From Wolbachia endosymbiont of Spodoptera picta (GTDB lineage: Bacteria; Pseudomonadota; Alphaproteobacteria; Rickettsiales; Anaplasmataceae): DNA of 64,000 nt. Each line of letters starts with the position of its first letter. Position 1 is the stretch's first letter. The stretch covers positions 434,001 through 498,000 of the forward strand of contig NZ_CP067976.1 of the NCBI RefSeq assembly GCF_018141665.1. The letters run 5' to 3'. A model generated the notes under the pieces. It made no database searches, had not been told where the DNA came from, and was given only the letters and a program-made list of their open reading frames with translations. Shown piece after piece: positions 17,748-26,765 of this stretch. Position numbers and translations under genes: made by a program.

Positions 17748-18992
17748 ATGAGAGATTCTAACTATGTAAGAGAGCCAATTGCTCTTTTTCAACAAATCAA
17801 AGAAAATAAAAAATCAAGTGATTTATTGCATAATCTAAAGAGCGCTCATCCTGAAAAGCTAAAAATAGGAGCTGCTATAAAGACAGGAGATTGCTTTTTT
17901 GACTCTGTGGCTCAAGGATTGAACTAGTTAAGACTCAGTCATCATTTTACCGCAAAATCATTAAGAAAAGATTGTGCAGATTATGCTAAGCAACATGGTG
18001 AACAAGATAGTTGGACCTATAAAGCAATAATAAAAGACGCTGCTATTGGTGACTACTTTGTTGCACTAGAAGGTCCGTATGGTCCTATACAAAACCAAAA
18101 AACTAAAATAAATATGATAGATGAAGAGAAGACTTTTCGTAAATACTTAAAAGACATTGAAAATACGGTTACAGAAACTGATTCTTCACCTATATGGGGT
18201 CGTTCAAACATTGAAGGCAGAATGATATGCGACAAGTACAAAGTGGAGCTCCGTGTTTATTCAATAGAGGAAGATAGTCAAAAAATTACAGTAACTAAAA
18301 TTACAGCACATGATGATGATCCAGAAGTTTTTATACAAGATATAAATCTCAATCAACTAGAGATAGATAGTAGCAAAAAAACTGTAGGAGTAGTGAATTA
18401 CATGAGGCATTTTGTGCCACTCCTAAGTGAAATTTCTGAAGATATAACAGAAAGTCAACCAGTTTCTAATGAAGAAATCTTTGGTGAAGTGACAGAAGTT
18501 CCTGCTTCTGATCAATCAGAGCAAGAAGAACAATATAATATCAGAACTAGCAAAGCAGCAATTGCGCAAGATCATAAAGAACAAAAAACACAAAAAGAGA
18601 GAATTGATACCAGCGCTAGTGAGCCAATTCATACAGATACAGTAATTACTATTTCTCATCAACAAGGGCAAGAAACACAACAAGAGGCAATAGAAAAGAA
18701 ATTAATCAATAGTTACAGAAGAGAAGCTATTTATAGCATAGCTGCTGTAATAACAGCTATAGCATTCACAGCATTTGCTACAGTTGCTATTTTTACCCAA
18801 CCAATTCCTTTAGCATGTCTTGCTGGAGTTGCTTTAGCCATTGCATGTGTTTGTGTATATCAGTTAACGCAGAGTCATCAAGACATTAACGAACTGAAAG
18901 GTAAGGTAGGAGAAAACAACACCTTTACTTTTTTAGAAGAAACGGGATTTAAAATTTATAGCCTGATTGATAAAGCAGCTTCAAAAATTTAA
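17748..18992 (+). pseudogene. OTU-type cysteine protease (deubiquitinase-like), amber codon at position 60
   Basis: One reading frame runs from ATG 17748 (GGAG ribosome site) to TAA 18992, 414 codons, broken only by TAG at 17925-17927 (codon 60). Before it is the OTU catalytic motif TGDCFFDSVAQGLN (Cys49). After it come the DKYKVELRVYS strand with the preceding WGRSNIEGR, and GVVNYMRHFVPLL with the catalytic His221. Residues 240-320 are Glu/Gln/Ser-rich, and about 328-372 form two membrane helices. OTU proteases cut ubiquitin chains; bacteria lack ubiquitin, so a host-directed effector is implied. Reinitiation at ATG 18114 would give 292 aa without Cys49, hence inactive. The stop probably arose from CAG (Gln). 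Confidence 0.88.
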
Positions 18993-19045
18993 GATCTTTC
19001 CTACTTCATCTATATCAACTCAATTTTATTTTTACAGGAGGGCAT

Positions 19046-19633
19046 ATGTCATTTACAGAAATTAGATTTCCAGAAAATATATCTTATGGTTCCACTGGAG
19101 GACCTGAATTTTCCACTGACGTTGTAACAACTCATAATGGTTGTGAGCAGCGCAATATTAATTGGTCTCGTGCACGTGCCAGGTATAACATAGCTTATGG
19201 AGTCAGGTCAAACGAGCAGCTAACAGAACTCATAACATTTTTTCAGGCACGAAAAGGTAAAGCAATAGGGTTTCGTTTTAAGGATTGGTCAGACTTTACA
19301 GTTATCAATCAAGAAATTGGCATAGGAGACGATAAAAAAACGATCTTTCAACTGATGAAAACTTACATAAGTGGAAAAGACAAGCATACACGAACTATTA
19401 AAAAGCCAGTGCATGATACAATAAAAATTTACCTAGATGGTGAAAAGACAGAAAAATATTCAGTGAATTATTCAACTGGAGAAATAGCATTTATGAAACC
19501 ACCAGCAAAAGGCACAATAATCACCGCAAGCTTCGAATTTGATGTGCCAGTACGATTTGATACAGATTACCTAAACGCTTCTATTGATAACTATGGCAGC
19601 AATAGCGGAACAATATTCCCTTGGTGGAAGTGA
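19046..19633 (+). CDS. GTA/phage tail protein, DUF2460 (TIGR02217-like)
   Basis: 195 aa matching the DUF2460 family: FPENISYGSTGGPEFSTDVV, then WSRARARYNIAYG, the FFQARKGKAIGFRFKDW block and a C-terminal VPVRFDTDYL. In Rhodobacter-type gene transfer agents this is the orfg12 tail component. Strong ribosome site AGGAGG at 19037-19042. No other GTA gene is in the window; in Rickettsiales the GTA cluster is dispersed, so this may be a vertically kept, scattered GTA gene rather than prophage WO. It ends near a hairpin shared with the convergent gene. Confidence 0.9.
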   Translation: MSFTEIRFPENISYGSTGGPEFSTDVVTTHNGCEQRNINWSRARARYNIAYGVRSNEQLTELITFFQARKGKAIGFRFKDWSDFTVINQEIGIGDDKKTIFQLMKTYISGKDKHTRTIKKPVHDTIKIYLDGEKTEKYSVNYSTGEIAFMKPPAKGTIITASFEFDVPVRFDTDYLNASIDNYGSNSGTIFPWWK

Positions 19634-19674
19634 AATAAAGTTAAAGTATGCTCCATAAAAGTTAAGCGATACTG

Positions 19675-19696
19675 AGGCTCATATTTAAATGAGCCT
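19675..19696. terminator. Hairpin between convergent genes
   Basis: Perfect 8-base stem AGGCTCAT / ATGAGCCT with a 6-base loop, 41 bases after the DUF2460 stop and 15 bases after the convergent gene's end. There is no strong T-run, so a bidirectional terminator is likely but not proven. Confidence 0.5.
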
Positions 19697-19711
19697 TGCA
19701 CATTTTAAAGT

Positions 19712-20473
19712 CTATCGCCCATTACAATGTTCCACACTCGAAATTTGAGGAAATTCTAATGTAGTGTTTTCTCTTTCTTGTAAAATAGAAAGTTTTAATA
19801 ATTCTTTTAGAACTAACTTTACAAGTGTTGTACCATTTTCCTTAAAGAGGTAGTCCATCCTATTGGTTTTCTGTATGTGATTGACAAAATTTCTAGCTTC
19901 CTCATTAAAAGCCTCGATTGTGTTGATACAAGATAATACTAAATCCGAGCTACTTATTGCTAAAATTCCATTTACGAAAATATCTAATTTTGTTTTATCT
20001 TCAGCTAACCTATTTCTAATATCACCATTCTCAAACAAAATGTACTCTAGGTACGAAGCAGACTCAATAAGTATAAAGTCTTCTAAAGGTACTGATTCTA
20101 AACATTCGTTAACATCAGTAAGTATTCCAAACTCAGTAATACACCCTTCTTTTCTCACAACATAGCAATCGGGAAGATTACGATACATTGATAGCAAAGA
20201 AAAAAGACGTATTATACTTGTACCTCTATCTTTCATTTCCTCTAGAAGCTTTTTATCATTTATTAGTTTGTGCAAAATGTAATCTGTAGCAGAACCTGGT
20301 TTGCGAAAACGAAACATATTATTTTCTGCAAAAATAGCCTTAGCCAATTCGATAGACTTTTTATCCTCATCTATAAAAGCCTTCTCGCTTCTATTTAATT
20401 GTATGATTTCAGCCTTACTATTGCTGCGTAGCCTAGTTTGCCCTATTAACCTCTCAAATACTTCTGTATTCAT
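19712..20473 (-). CDS. Hypothetical protein, 253 aa
   Basis: No recognised family. It is soluble, Leu/Glu-rich and probably all helical, with no signal or membrane segment. It opens with MNTEVFERLIGQTRLRSNSK. The upstream gap of about 220 bases (20474-20694) includes a repeated TTAATATAGTTAATATTAAC inverted motif near the start that could be an operator or promoter element. It converges on the GTA gene. Function unknown. Confidence 0.65.
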   Translation of the reverse strand: MNTEVFERLIGQTRLRSNSKAEIIQLNRSEKAFIDEDKKSIELAKAIFAENNMFRFRKPGSATDYILHKLINDKKLLEEMKDRGTSIIRLFSLLSMYRNLPDCYVVRKEGCITEFGILTDVNECLESVPLEDFILIESASYLEYILFENGDIRNRLAEDKTKLDIFVNGILAISSSDLVLSCINTIEAFNEEARNFVNHIQKTNRMDYLFKENGTTLVKLVLKELLKLSILQERENTTLEFPQISSVEHCNGR

Positions 20474-20694
20474 ATATATCTTAATATAGTTAATATTAAC
20501 TATATTAAGAAAAATAAATGAAAATGTTAATAAATATTAAGCTTTTATTAAAAAAGTAAAGTCTTTTTATATTTGTATGAGTATACAAGCAGTTTGATTG
20601 TTGTGATATATTTTCTATCGCACCCGGCTGCAGTGCCAAATATTAAGAACAATGTTCGCTTGCTAGCTTTCGCTTCAATATCTGCAAGATTGTG

Positions 20695-23361
20695 CTAGAT
20701 ACCCTGCACAACTTGCTTCAAAATTTCTGCTTGTTGTTGAGCATGGACATTAGCATAACCGCATGCAGGAGATGCAGCAGCGGGTCTTGCAACACACTTA
20801 GGCCTTTTTGCTTGAGTGTCTAGATTAGATAGAACCTCTTCTATTAACGGATTAACAAAAAACCATCCTCCCATATTTTTTGGTTCCTCTTGACACCATA
20901 TAATTTCAGCGTTCTTATATTTTTCGAGTTCATTGTTTAGTTTATCAGCCGGGAATGGATAAAATTGTTCTAAACGCACTACTGCTATATCGTTTATTTT
21001 TTGTGCTTCAAGCATTTCAATTATGTCGTAATAAACTTTACCACTACATATTACAACTTTACGTATTTTATCACTTGCAACTAAACCTGTTCTACACTCT
21101 CGAATTACCGTAAGAAATTTTCCTTCAAAGTCAGAAAGGTTAGAAACTGCGCTTTTATGACGCAATAGTGATTTAGGTGTAAACACCACTAAAGGCTTAC
21201 GAAAATCTCGATTAATTTGTCGGCGTAAAACATGAAAATAATTCGCAGGAGTAGAGCAATTAACCACCTGCATATTATCCTCTGCACAGAGTTGCAAAAA
21301 CCTCTCTATACGAGCAGAACTATGCTCAGGCCCCTGCCCTTCATAACCATGAGGCAAAAGTAAAACTAGACCACTTGATCGCAACCACTTTGTTTCTGCT
21401 GATGCAATAAACTGGTCGATCATGATTTGCGCACCATTTGCAAAATCACCAAATTGCCCTTCCCAGAGCACCAGTGAATATGGAGAGTCAAGGCTATATC
21501 CATATTCAAAACCCATCACAGCATACTCAGATAGTGCGCTATCTATAACTTCAAAGCGAGCTTGCTTCTCACTTATGTTGTTTAGTGGAATAAAATCTTC
21601 TTCCGTTACTTGATCAACAAGCCTTGAATGACGGTGCGAGAAGGTACCACGACCAGAATCTTGTCCTGACAAGCGCACTCCTATTTCTTCTTTAAGCAAT
21701 GACGCAAATGCAAGACTTTCACCAGTGGCCCAGTCTATATTGCTACCGGAATTTATACTTTCTATTCTGCCATCAAGTATTTTCCTCACTTTATTATTGA
21801 GATTAAAACTACTTGGAATATTGCTATTTATGTGTACACCTAATTTTTTTAGCTCATCTGGTGAAACACCAGATTCCGTATAATATTCACTCAAATCGTT
21901 CAACTTTGCTCTTCTCAATTTCGACCACACTCCATCAAACCAATCAGCTTTTTTTGGAGTGTAAGTCACTGACTCAGCAAGACTTTTATCCAACCTTACC
22001 CTAAATTCGCTGCGCAATTTACTTACTTCATCACTAATTAGGACTTTCTCTGCAGCCAGCTTCTCTTCGTAAATTGTTCCCGGAGTTTTATGCCTTGATA
22101 TTGCTTTATACATAAGTGGCTGAGTAAAATTTGGTTCATCACCTTCATTATGGCCATATTTGCGGTAGCATATTATGTCAATCACCACATCCTTTTTAAA
22201 TTTCTGCACATACTCCATTGCCAAACTCGCGGCAAAACTCACGGCTTCTGGATTATCTCCATTAACATGAAATATTGGAGCTTCTATTGATTTTGCTACA
22301 TCAGTACAATAAAAAGAAGAGCGTGCACAACGAGGATTCGCAGTAAAACCAACTTGGTTATTGATGACAATATGCACGATACCACCAACTTTATAACCTT
22401 CAATGTTGCTCAAAGTCAGGGTTTCAGCAACCACTCCCTGCCCGATAAAAGCTGCATCACCATGAATTGATATTCCAAGCACAGATCTCGTATTTTGTTT
22501 TGCCCTTACTCTTCCAGCTAGAACCGGATTTACCGCCTCAAGGTGAGATGGGTTAGGACATAAACTTAAGTGTATTTTTTTACCACCAGCAAGTGCTCGA
22601 TCAGAAGAGTAACCAAGATGATATTTGACATCACCAGACACCTCAAGACCACTTGGATATGCAAGGTTGCCTTGAAATTCAGACAGCATTGCCGCATAAT
22701 CTTTTCCCATCACTTTGGTTAGAACATTGAGCCGTCCTCGGTGGGCCATACCAAGAACTATTTCTTCAATACCAAAAGCTGCAGAATCACTAATAACTCT
22801 TTCAATTGCAACAATGGCTGACTCCCCACCTTCGATAGAAAAACGCTTATATCCAGGAAATTTCATATGGAGAAATTGCTCGAACATCTCAGATTCAATC
22901 AAGTGCCTTAGTATTTCTTTTTTATCCTGAGGGCTTAGCGTATAGACCTGATTTTCAATTTTCTCCTGCAGCCAAACTCTTTCCTCATAAGAGGAAATAT
23001 GCATAAATTCAAAACCGATATTCTTGCAGTAAATATCTCTGTAGATTCTAGTGTCACTTGTAGGAGAAAGATTCAAGTATTTTTGATAATCTATTTCCTT
23101 ATTTACATTCGGTGATAATGGATTTAAGTCTGCAAAAAAGTGACCATAAAATCTGAAAAAATTTGCTAAATCATCAGCATCTACCTTAGCTTCATTCTGT
23201 GCTCTGCAGGGTTCTGCTTTATTAACTTCTAAATTGCTCGAAAAAATTCTGTACCAATCTTCTCCAATTGATTTATCGCCTTGCAAGTAACGGCTATAAA
23301 TTTCTTCCACAAATTCGACATTATCGCCATAAAAACAGGAGTTATTTTTAAAACTGGACAT
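20695..23361 (-). CDS. sucA: 2-oxoglutarate dehydrogenase E1 component
   Basis: About 888 aa from the ATG at 23361; a GTG two codons upstream is the alternative. Thiamine-diphosphate E1 of the oxoglutarate dehydrogenase complex, converting 2-oxoglutarate to succinyl-dihydrolipoamide in the TCA cycle. The N-terminal FYGDNVEFVEEIYSRYL helix contacts E2. The ThDP motif GDAAFIGQGVVAETL...NNQVGFT, the HRGRLNVL loop and the C-terminal transketolase-type pyrimidine domain (LWEGQFGDFANGAQ) are present. sucB is not adjacent. It shows intact oxidative metabolism together with sdhA at 57.7 kb. Confidence 0.97.
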   Translation of the reverse strand: MSSFKNNSCFYGDNVEFVEEIYSRYLQGDKSIGEDWYRIFSSNLEVNKAEPCRAQNEAKVDADDLANFFRFYGHFFADLNPLSPNVNKEIDYQKYLNLSPTSDTRIYRDIYCKNIGFEFMHISSYEERVWLQEKIENQVYTLSPQDKKEILRHLIESEMFEQFLHMKFPGYKRFSIEGGESAIVAIERVISDSAAFGIEEIVLGMAHRGRLNVLTKVMGKDYAAMLSEFQGNLAYPSGLEVSGDVKYHLGYSSDRALAGGKKIHLSLCPNPSHLEAVNPVLAGRVRAKQNTRSVLGISIHGDAAFIGQGVVAETLTLSNIEGYKVGGIVHIVINNQVGFTANPRCARSSFYCTDVAKSIEAPIFHVNGDNPEAVSFAASLAMEYVQKFKKDVVIDIICYRKYGHNEGDEPNFTQPLMYKAISRHKTPGTIYEEKLAAEKVLISDEVSKLRSEFRVRLDKSLAESVTYTPKKADWFDGVWSKLRRAKLNDLSEYYTESGVSPDELKKLGVHINSNIPSSFNLNNKVRKILDGRIESINSGSNIDWATGESLAFASLLKEEIGVRLSGQDSGRGTFSHRHSRLVDQVTEEDFIPLNNISEKQARFEVIDSALSEYAVMGFEYGYSLDSPYSLVLWEGQFGDFANGAQIMIDQFIASAETKWLRSSGLVLLLPHGYEGQGPEHSSARIERFLQLCAEDNMQVVNCSTPANYFHVLRRQINRDFRKPLVVFTPKSLLRHKSAVSNLSDFEGKFLTVIRECRTGLVASDKIRKVVICSGKVYYDIIEMLEAQKINDIAVVRLEQFYPFPADKLNNELEKYKNAEIIWCQEEPKNMGGWFFVNPLIEEVLSNLDTQAKRPKCVARPAAASPACGYANVHAQQQAEILKQVVQGI

Positions 23362-23753
23362 AATCACTACAAAAGTATCAAATACTTATGAGTATAACTT
23401 AAGTTTTTTAAAAAAGAACTCCTTTAGTTTCTAATTATTAAGTTATACAAACACTGTAATCCGAGTTTTCCAGAAAGGGTGTCATTCTAGACTGACATCT
23501 AATCTTTCCATAAATGCTGTATTTCAACATAAAACAACTATACTCATCAACTTGTGCCAAATCATAATTCCTAGGTTCCAGTGTTAGCTACTTGTTTTTT
23601 GGATTTCTATACTATTGCTGATTGAAGATTATTGAAATTTTTTTGCACATTAAGGAACGCAAGCGTTTATGAGTCAGAGGATAAGTCATATAACATTTAC
23701 TCGATCTTAAGACTTTGAATTTATATTTAAGTAAACGATAAACAGTAATTGGT
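23362..23753. other. 392-base intergenic gap
   Basis: Lies between the divergent sucA and the lysine-rich gene. It contains a weak fragment of the dispersed repeat (GTGTCATTCTAGACTGACAT at about 23479-23498, and CCAGTGTTAGCTACTTG near 23578). Otherwise it is A+T-rich, without an open frame I would trust. Promoters for both flanking genes must be here, but no clear -35/-10 pair was found. Confidence 0.5.
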
Positions 23754-25121
23754 ATGAGTGATCTATTTAAAAGTGACAGTTATGATAAAAATCTCAATTC
23801 TTTGATAAGAGTCATAAAGCTGAAGGATACAAAAAAAATTAATGAACAATATGATGAAACACTGAAAGATTTATCTCAAGCTCTGAAGAATTTTACAAAC
23901 AACGCAAAAGATGTAGCCAAATTTGTTATATATAGCGACTTGAATAATTATGTAGAACCTTTGATCACAAAGCCACTCGGTTTTATTGGAACATTAAAAG
24001 GGATATTAGATAGAGTCTTGGGAAAAGATATTCCAACTAATGATAATGACATAAAAAATTTTGTTGGTGATGAATTATCAGGTTTCACTATAGAAAAAGC
24101 AGCCGAATACACAAATATTTTAAGTACAATTAATCTATTCAAGAAAGGACTTAAAGAAATTTTAGATTCGAAACAGAGTGGAAAAGGCAATAAAGAACAT
24201 AAATCATACGAAGTAAGCACGGAAAATAAAACGACATCAAAGCAGAAGGAAGATACTCCTAAGCTGCAAGAAGGAAAACAGCCGGTAGGAAAATTAGTTA
24301 TGAAGAGAATAAAACGGCCAACAACAGCACCTCCGCCACCTCCTACTGCCTCAAAAAAGGTACACTTTAAACCAGAAATAGAGAACGTATCTCCTGAAGA
24401 TTCAGGCTATGAAAGTTCATTAAGTGAAGAGTCTGGACATGAGGAAATATCAAATTATCAAGAGAAAAGTAGTAAATCTTCAACAAAAGATTCGGAAGAC
24501 TCAAAGTTAGCTAAAAAGGAGCCAACTCACAAAACGAAACCTAAGAAAAATGCAGGAACAAGAAGAGGATATAAAAAGAGACAGGCTCCAGAGCCACTAG
24601 CGCTAAACGCTACCAATCAAGAAATTAGGCAAGAAACTAAAGAAGATAAATCTGAAATACTGTCAAATCCTAAAAGGCTAGATATTGTTGATCAACAAGT
24701 GAGCACGAAACCAATAATAGTAGAAGTGACTTCGCAAAAATCAGCTGAAAGTAAACCAATCCTCAAAAAATCTGCTGATAAAGCAGCATCAGAAGTAAAA
24801 GCGGTTATTATAAAAGAAAAAGTAAATAGCAAGAAGGACGGTAGAGTAAAGTCAATAGTAGGAAAATTTGAGCAAAACCAAGTTGCTAAGAGCAAAGCCA
24901 CCCCTGCAACACAAGCAGATATCGGTATGAAGAAAGATCCTGCACCATCGCAAAAAACTGCCTCCCAATCTCACTCATTTCCGGTAGGAAATAAAAGATC
25001 TAAAATGAACCCCATAACAGCAAAGTCCGATTCTAAACTTCCGGTTAGTAAAAAACCTCTTCTCACTCATGTTAGTGTAAAGAAAATAGCTGCACGATTT
25101 GAAAGCCATGGGAAGAAATAG
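23754..25121 (+). CDS. Lysine-rich, proline-tract protein; effector-like
   Basis: 455 aa, unrecognised. Residues 1-140 look folded and helical (SLIRVIKLKDTKKINEQYDE, then a segment of mixed hydrophobicity). From about 145 on the protein is low-complexity: Lys/Ser/Glu-rich, with a polyproline tract TTAPPPPPTASKK (about 192-204), SGYESSLSEESGHEE, and near-repeated VKSIVGKFEQNQV / VKKIAARFESHGKK motifs towards the end. It has no signal peptide or membrane helix. Strong positive charge and proline tracts are typical of eukaryote-interacting proteins (for example actin- or nucleic-acid-binding), but no known domain is visible. The gene stands alone between sucA and trpS. Confidence 0.78.
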   Translation: MSDLFKSDSYDKNLNSLIRVIKLKDTKKINEQYDETLKDLSQALKNFTNNAKDVAKFVIYSDLNNYVEPLITKPLGFIGTLKGILDRVLGKDIPTNDNDIKNFVGDELSGFTIEKAAEYTNILSTINLFKKGLKEILDSKQSGKGNKEHKSYEVSTENKTTSKQKEDTPKLQEGKQPVGKLVMKRIKRPTTAPPPPPTASKKVHFKPEIENVSPEDSGYESSLSEESGHEEISNYQEKSSKSSTKDSEDSKLAKKEPTHKTKPKKNAGTRRGYKKRQAPEPLALNATNQEIRQETKEDKSEILSNPKRLDIVDQQVSTKPIIVEVTSQKSAESKPILKKSADKAASEVKAVIIKEKVNSKKDGRVKSIVGKFEQNQVAKSKATPATQADIGMKKDPAPSQKTASQSHSFPVGNKRSKMNPITAKSDSKLPVSKKPLLTHVSVKKIAARFESHGKK

Positions 25122-25128
25122 TTGTAAC

Positions 25129-26127
25129 CTATTGAACAAACCCTATAATATCCTTGATCTTTTTTATATTGTTATTTGCAATCTCTGCTGCTTTTTCTGT
25201 ACCTTCTTTTAATATTTTATGTAAATGGAGCTGATCCTTCAAAAGACCGTTCAACTTCTCACGTATGGGTGATATAACACTGATGATTAAGCCAGCTAAC
25301 TCTTTTTTAAAGTGTTTCATATCATGTTTATTCACTTCTTCACACACTTTTTCCACATTTAAATCACTAAGCACTGAATAAATGTTTACCAAATTGTTTA
25401 CTTCTGGACGGCACTTTAAAGTAGCAAAATCAAAGCCTGGAATTGAATCTGTTTTTGCTTTTTCTATTTTCTTGACAATCAAGTCATTTGTATCGTCAAG
25501 GTTAATGCATGAGTATTCTGAAGAATCAGATTTGCTCATCTTGCTTGCTCCATCTCTTAAGCTCATTATCCTTGATGTACAATCCAAAGTTAAGATTTCA
25601 GGTATGATGAAATGACTACATTTATAATGATTGTTAAAAGCTGATGCAATATCACGTGCAAGTTCTAAATGCTGTTTTTGATCATCGCCAACAGGAACAT
25701 ATTTAGTTTGATACAGCAATATATCCGCAGCCATAAGTACTGGGTAGCTATATAACCCAAGAGAAGCTTTTTGTCTATCGCTTCCAGCCTTATCTTTAAA
25801 TTGAGTCATACGATTAAGCCAACCAATTGGTGTATAGCACCCTAGCAGCCAGCCCAATTCTGCATGACCACTAACTGCGGATTGATTGAAAATAATCGAC
25901 TTTTCCGGATCTATTCCACATGCAATATAAGTTGCTGCTGCTTTAAAAATATTATTTTTTAATTCATTTGCGGGAAGCTTATTTGCTGTGATTGCATGCA
26001 GATCAACAACACAAAAAAGAGATTTATATTTATCCTGCAACCCTATCCACTGCTTAATTGCACCAAGATAATTGCCCAAATGTAATACTCCACTTGGCTG
26101 AATACCTGAGAAGATAACTTCTTCCAT
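25129..26127 (-). CDS. trpS: Tryptophanyl-tRNA synthetase
   Basis: 332 aa class I synthetase of normal length. Signature HIGH-type HLGN in SGIQPSGVLHLGNYLGA (residues 7-23) and KMSKS in GASKMSKSDSS. It charges tRNA-Trp. It is the last gene of a minus-strand series (rpsP, ispB-like, grpE, trpS); 15 bases separate it from grpE, so cotranscription is likely. Its end is 7 bases from the convergent lysine-rich gene. Confidence 0.97.
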   Translation of the reverse strand: MEEVIFSGIQPSGVLHLGNYLGAIKQWIGLQDKYKSLFCVVDLHAITANKLPANELKNNIFKAAATYIACGIDPEKSIIFNQSAVSGHAELGWLLGCYTPIGWLNRMTQFKDKAGSDRQKASLGLYSYPVLMAADILLYQTKYVPVGDDQKQHLELARDIASAFNNHYKCSHFIIPEILTLDCTSRIMSLRDGASKMSKSDSSEYSCINLDDTNDLIVKKIEKAKTDSIPGFDFATLKCRPEVNNLVNIYSVLSDLNVEKVCEEVNKHDMKHFKKELAGLIISVISPIREKLNGLLKDQLHLHKILKEGTEKAAEIANNNIKKIKDIIGFVQ

Positions 26128-26142
26128 ACCTTGAGTGTTTTA

Positions 26143-26712
26143 TTAGTTACTTTCGCAATCAGCAGATTTTTTAGAAAGAATAACCATTGCAGGACGAAGC
26201 AACCTATTTTTAATTGTATAACCAGTTTGTAGTACTTCTACAATAGTGCCAGGCTCTTTTTCATTATCTTCTCTTTCCACAACAGCTTGATGTAAATTGC
26301 TGTCAAAAGAGTTACCTATTGGATCTATTTCTTCTATTCCATGTTTTTTTAGATCACTCACAATCTTTTGGTGCGCCACTTTTATTCCTTCATGAATAGG
26401 ATCATCATCTTTCAAGTTTTCCATTGCTTTTTTTAAATTGTCACAAGAGTCGATCATATCACGTGCAAATTTTGTGACTGCATAATCACTTGCATCGCTA
26501 ATTTGCTTTTGCATTATACGTTTAACGTTTTCATTATCCGCAACAGCGCGACGTAAATGATCTTCAAGCTGAACTGCACGTTCTTTTAATATATTAAGCT
26601 CTTCACTTAAATCACCTGTTTGCTGATCTTCTTGATCATCCCCTTTTCGTTTACTGACCATATCTGCAAATTTCTTTTTTTTCTCTTTATTACTATCTGA
26701 CATATCATTCAC
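26143..26712 (-). CDS. grpE: Nucleotide exchange factor GrpE
   Basis: 189 aa cochaperone that releases ADP from DnaK. The long N-terminal coiled coil (LSEELNILKERAVQLEDHL), the four-helix region and the C-terminal beta domain with GNSFDSNLHQAVVERED and TIVEVLQTGYTIKNRLLRPA are all present. The first 35 residues are charged and low-complexity, as usual. dnaK is not in the window. Confidence 0.97.
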   Translation of the reverse strand: MNDMSDSNKEKKKKFADMVSKRKGDDQEDQQTGDLSEELNILKERAVQLEDHLRRAVADNENVKRIMQKQISDASDYAVTKFARDMIDSCDNLKKAMENLKDDDPIHEGIKVAHQKIVSDLKKHGIEEIDPIGNSFDSNLHQAVVEREDNEKEPGTIVEVLQTGYTIKNRLLRPAMVILSKKSADCESN

Positions 26713-26765
26713 CCTTACAAACTTAATAAATATATAACAATCAATCTAAAAATATCAAGCGTTAG

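Noticed and set aside
18114..18992. Treating the 292-codon frame as an intact gene
   Set aside because: The same frame continues upstream through one TAG to an ATG with a ribosome site and the OTU catalytic Cys; the short form would lack the nucleophile.
19046..19633. Prophage WO remnant
   Set aside because: DUF2460 is a GTA-type tail protein and no WO structural genes are nearby; a GTA origin is simpler.
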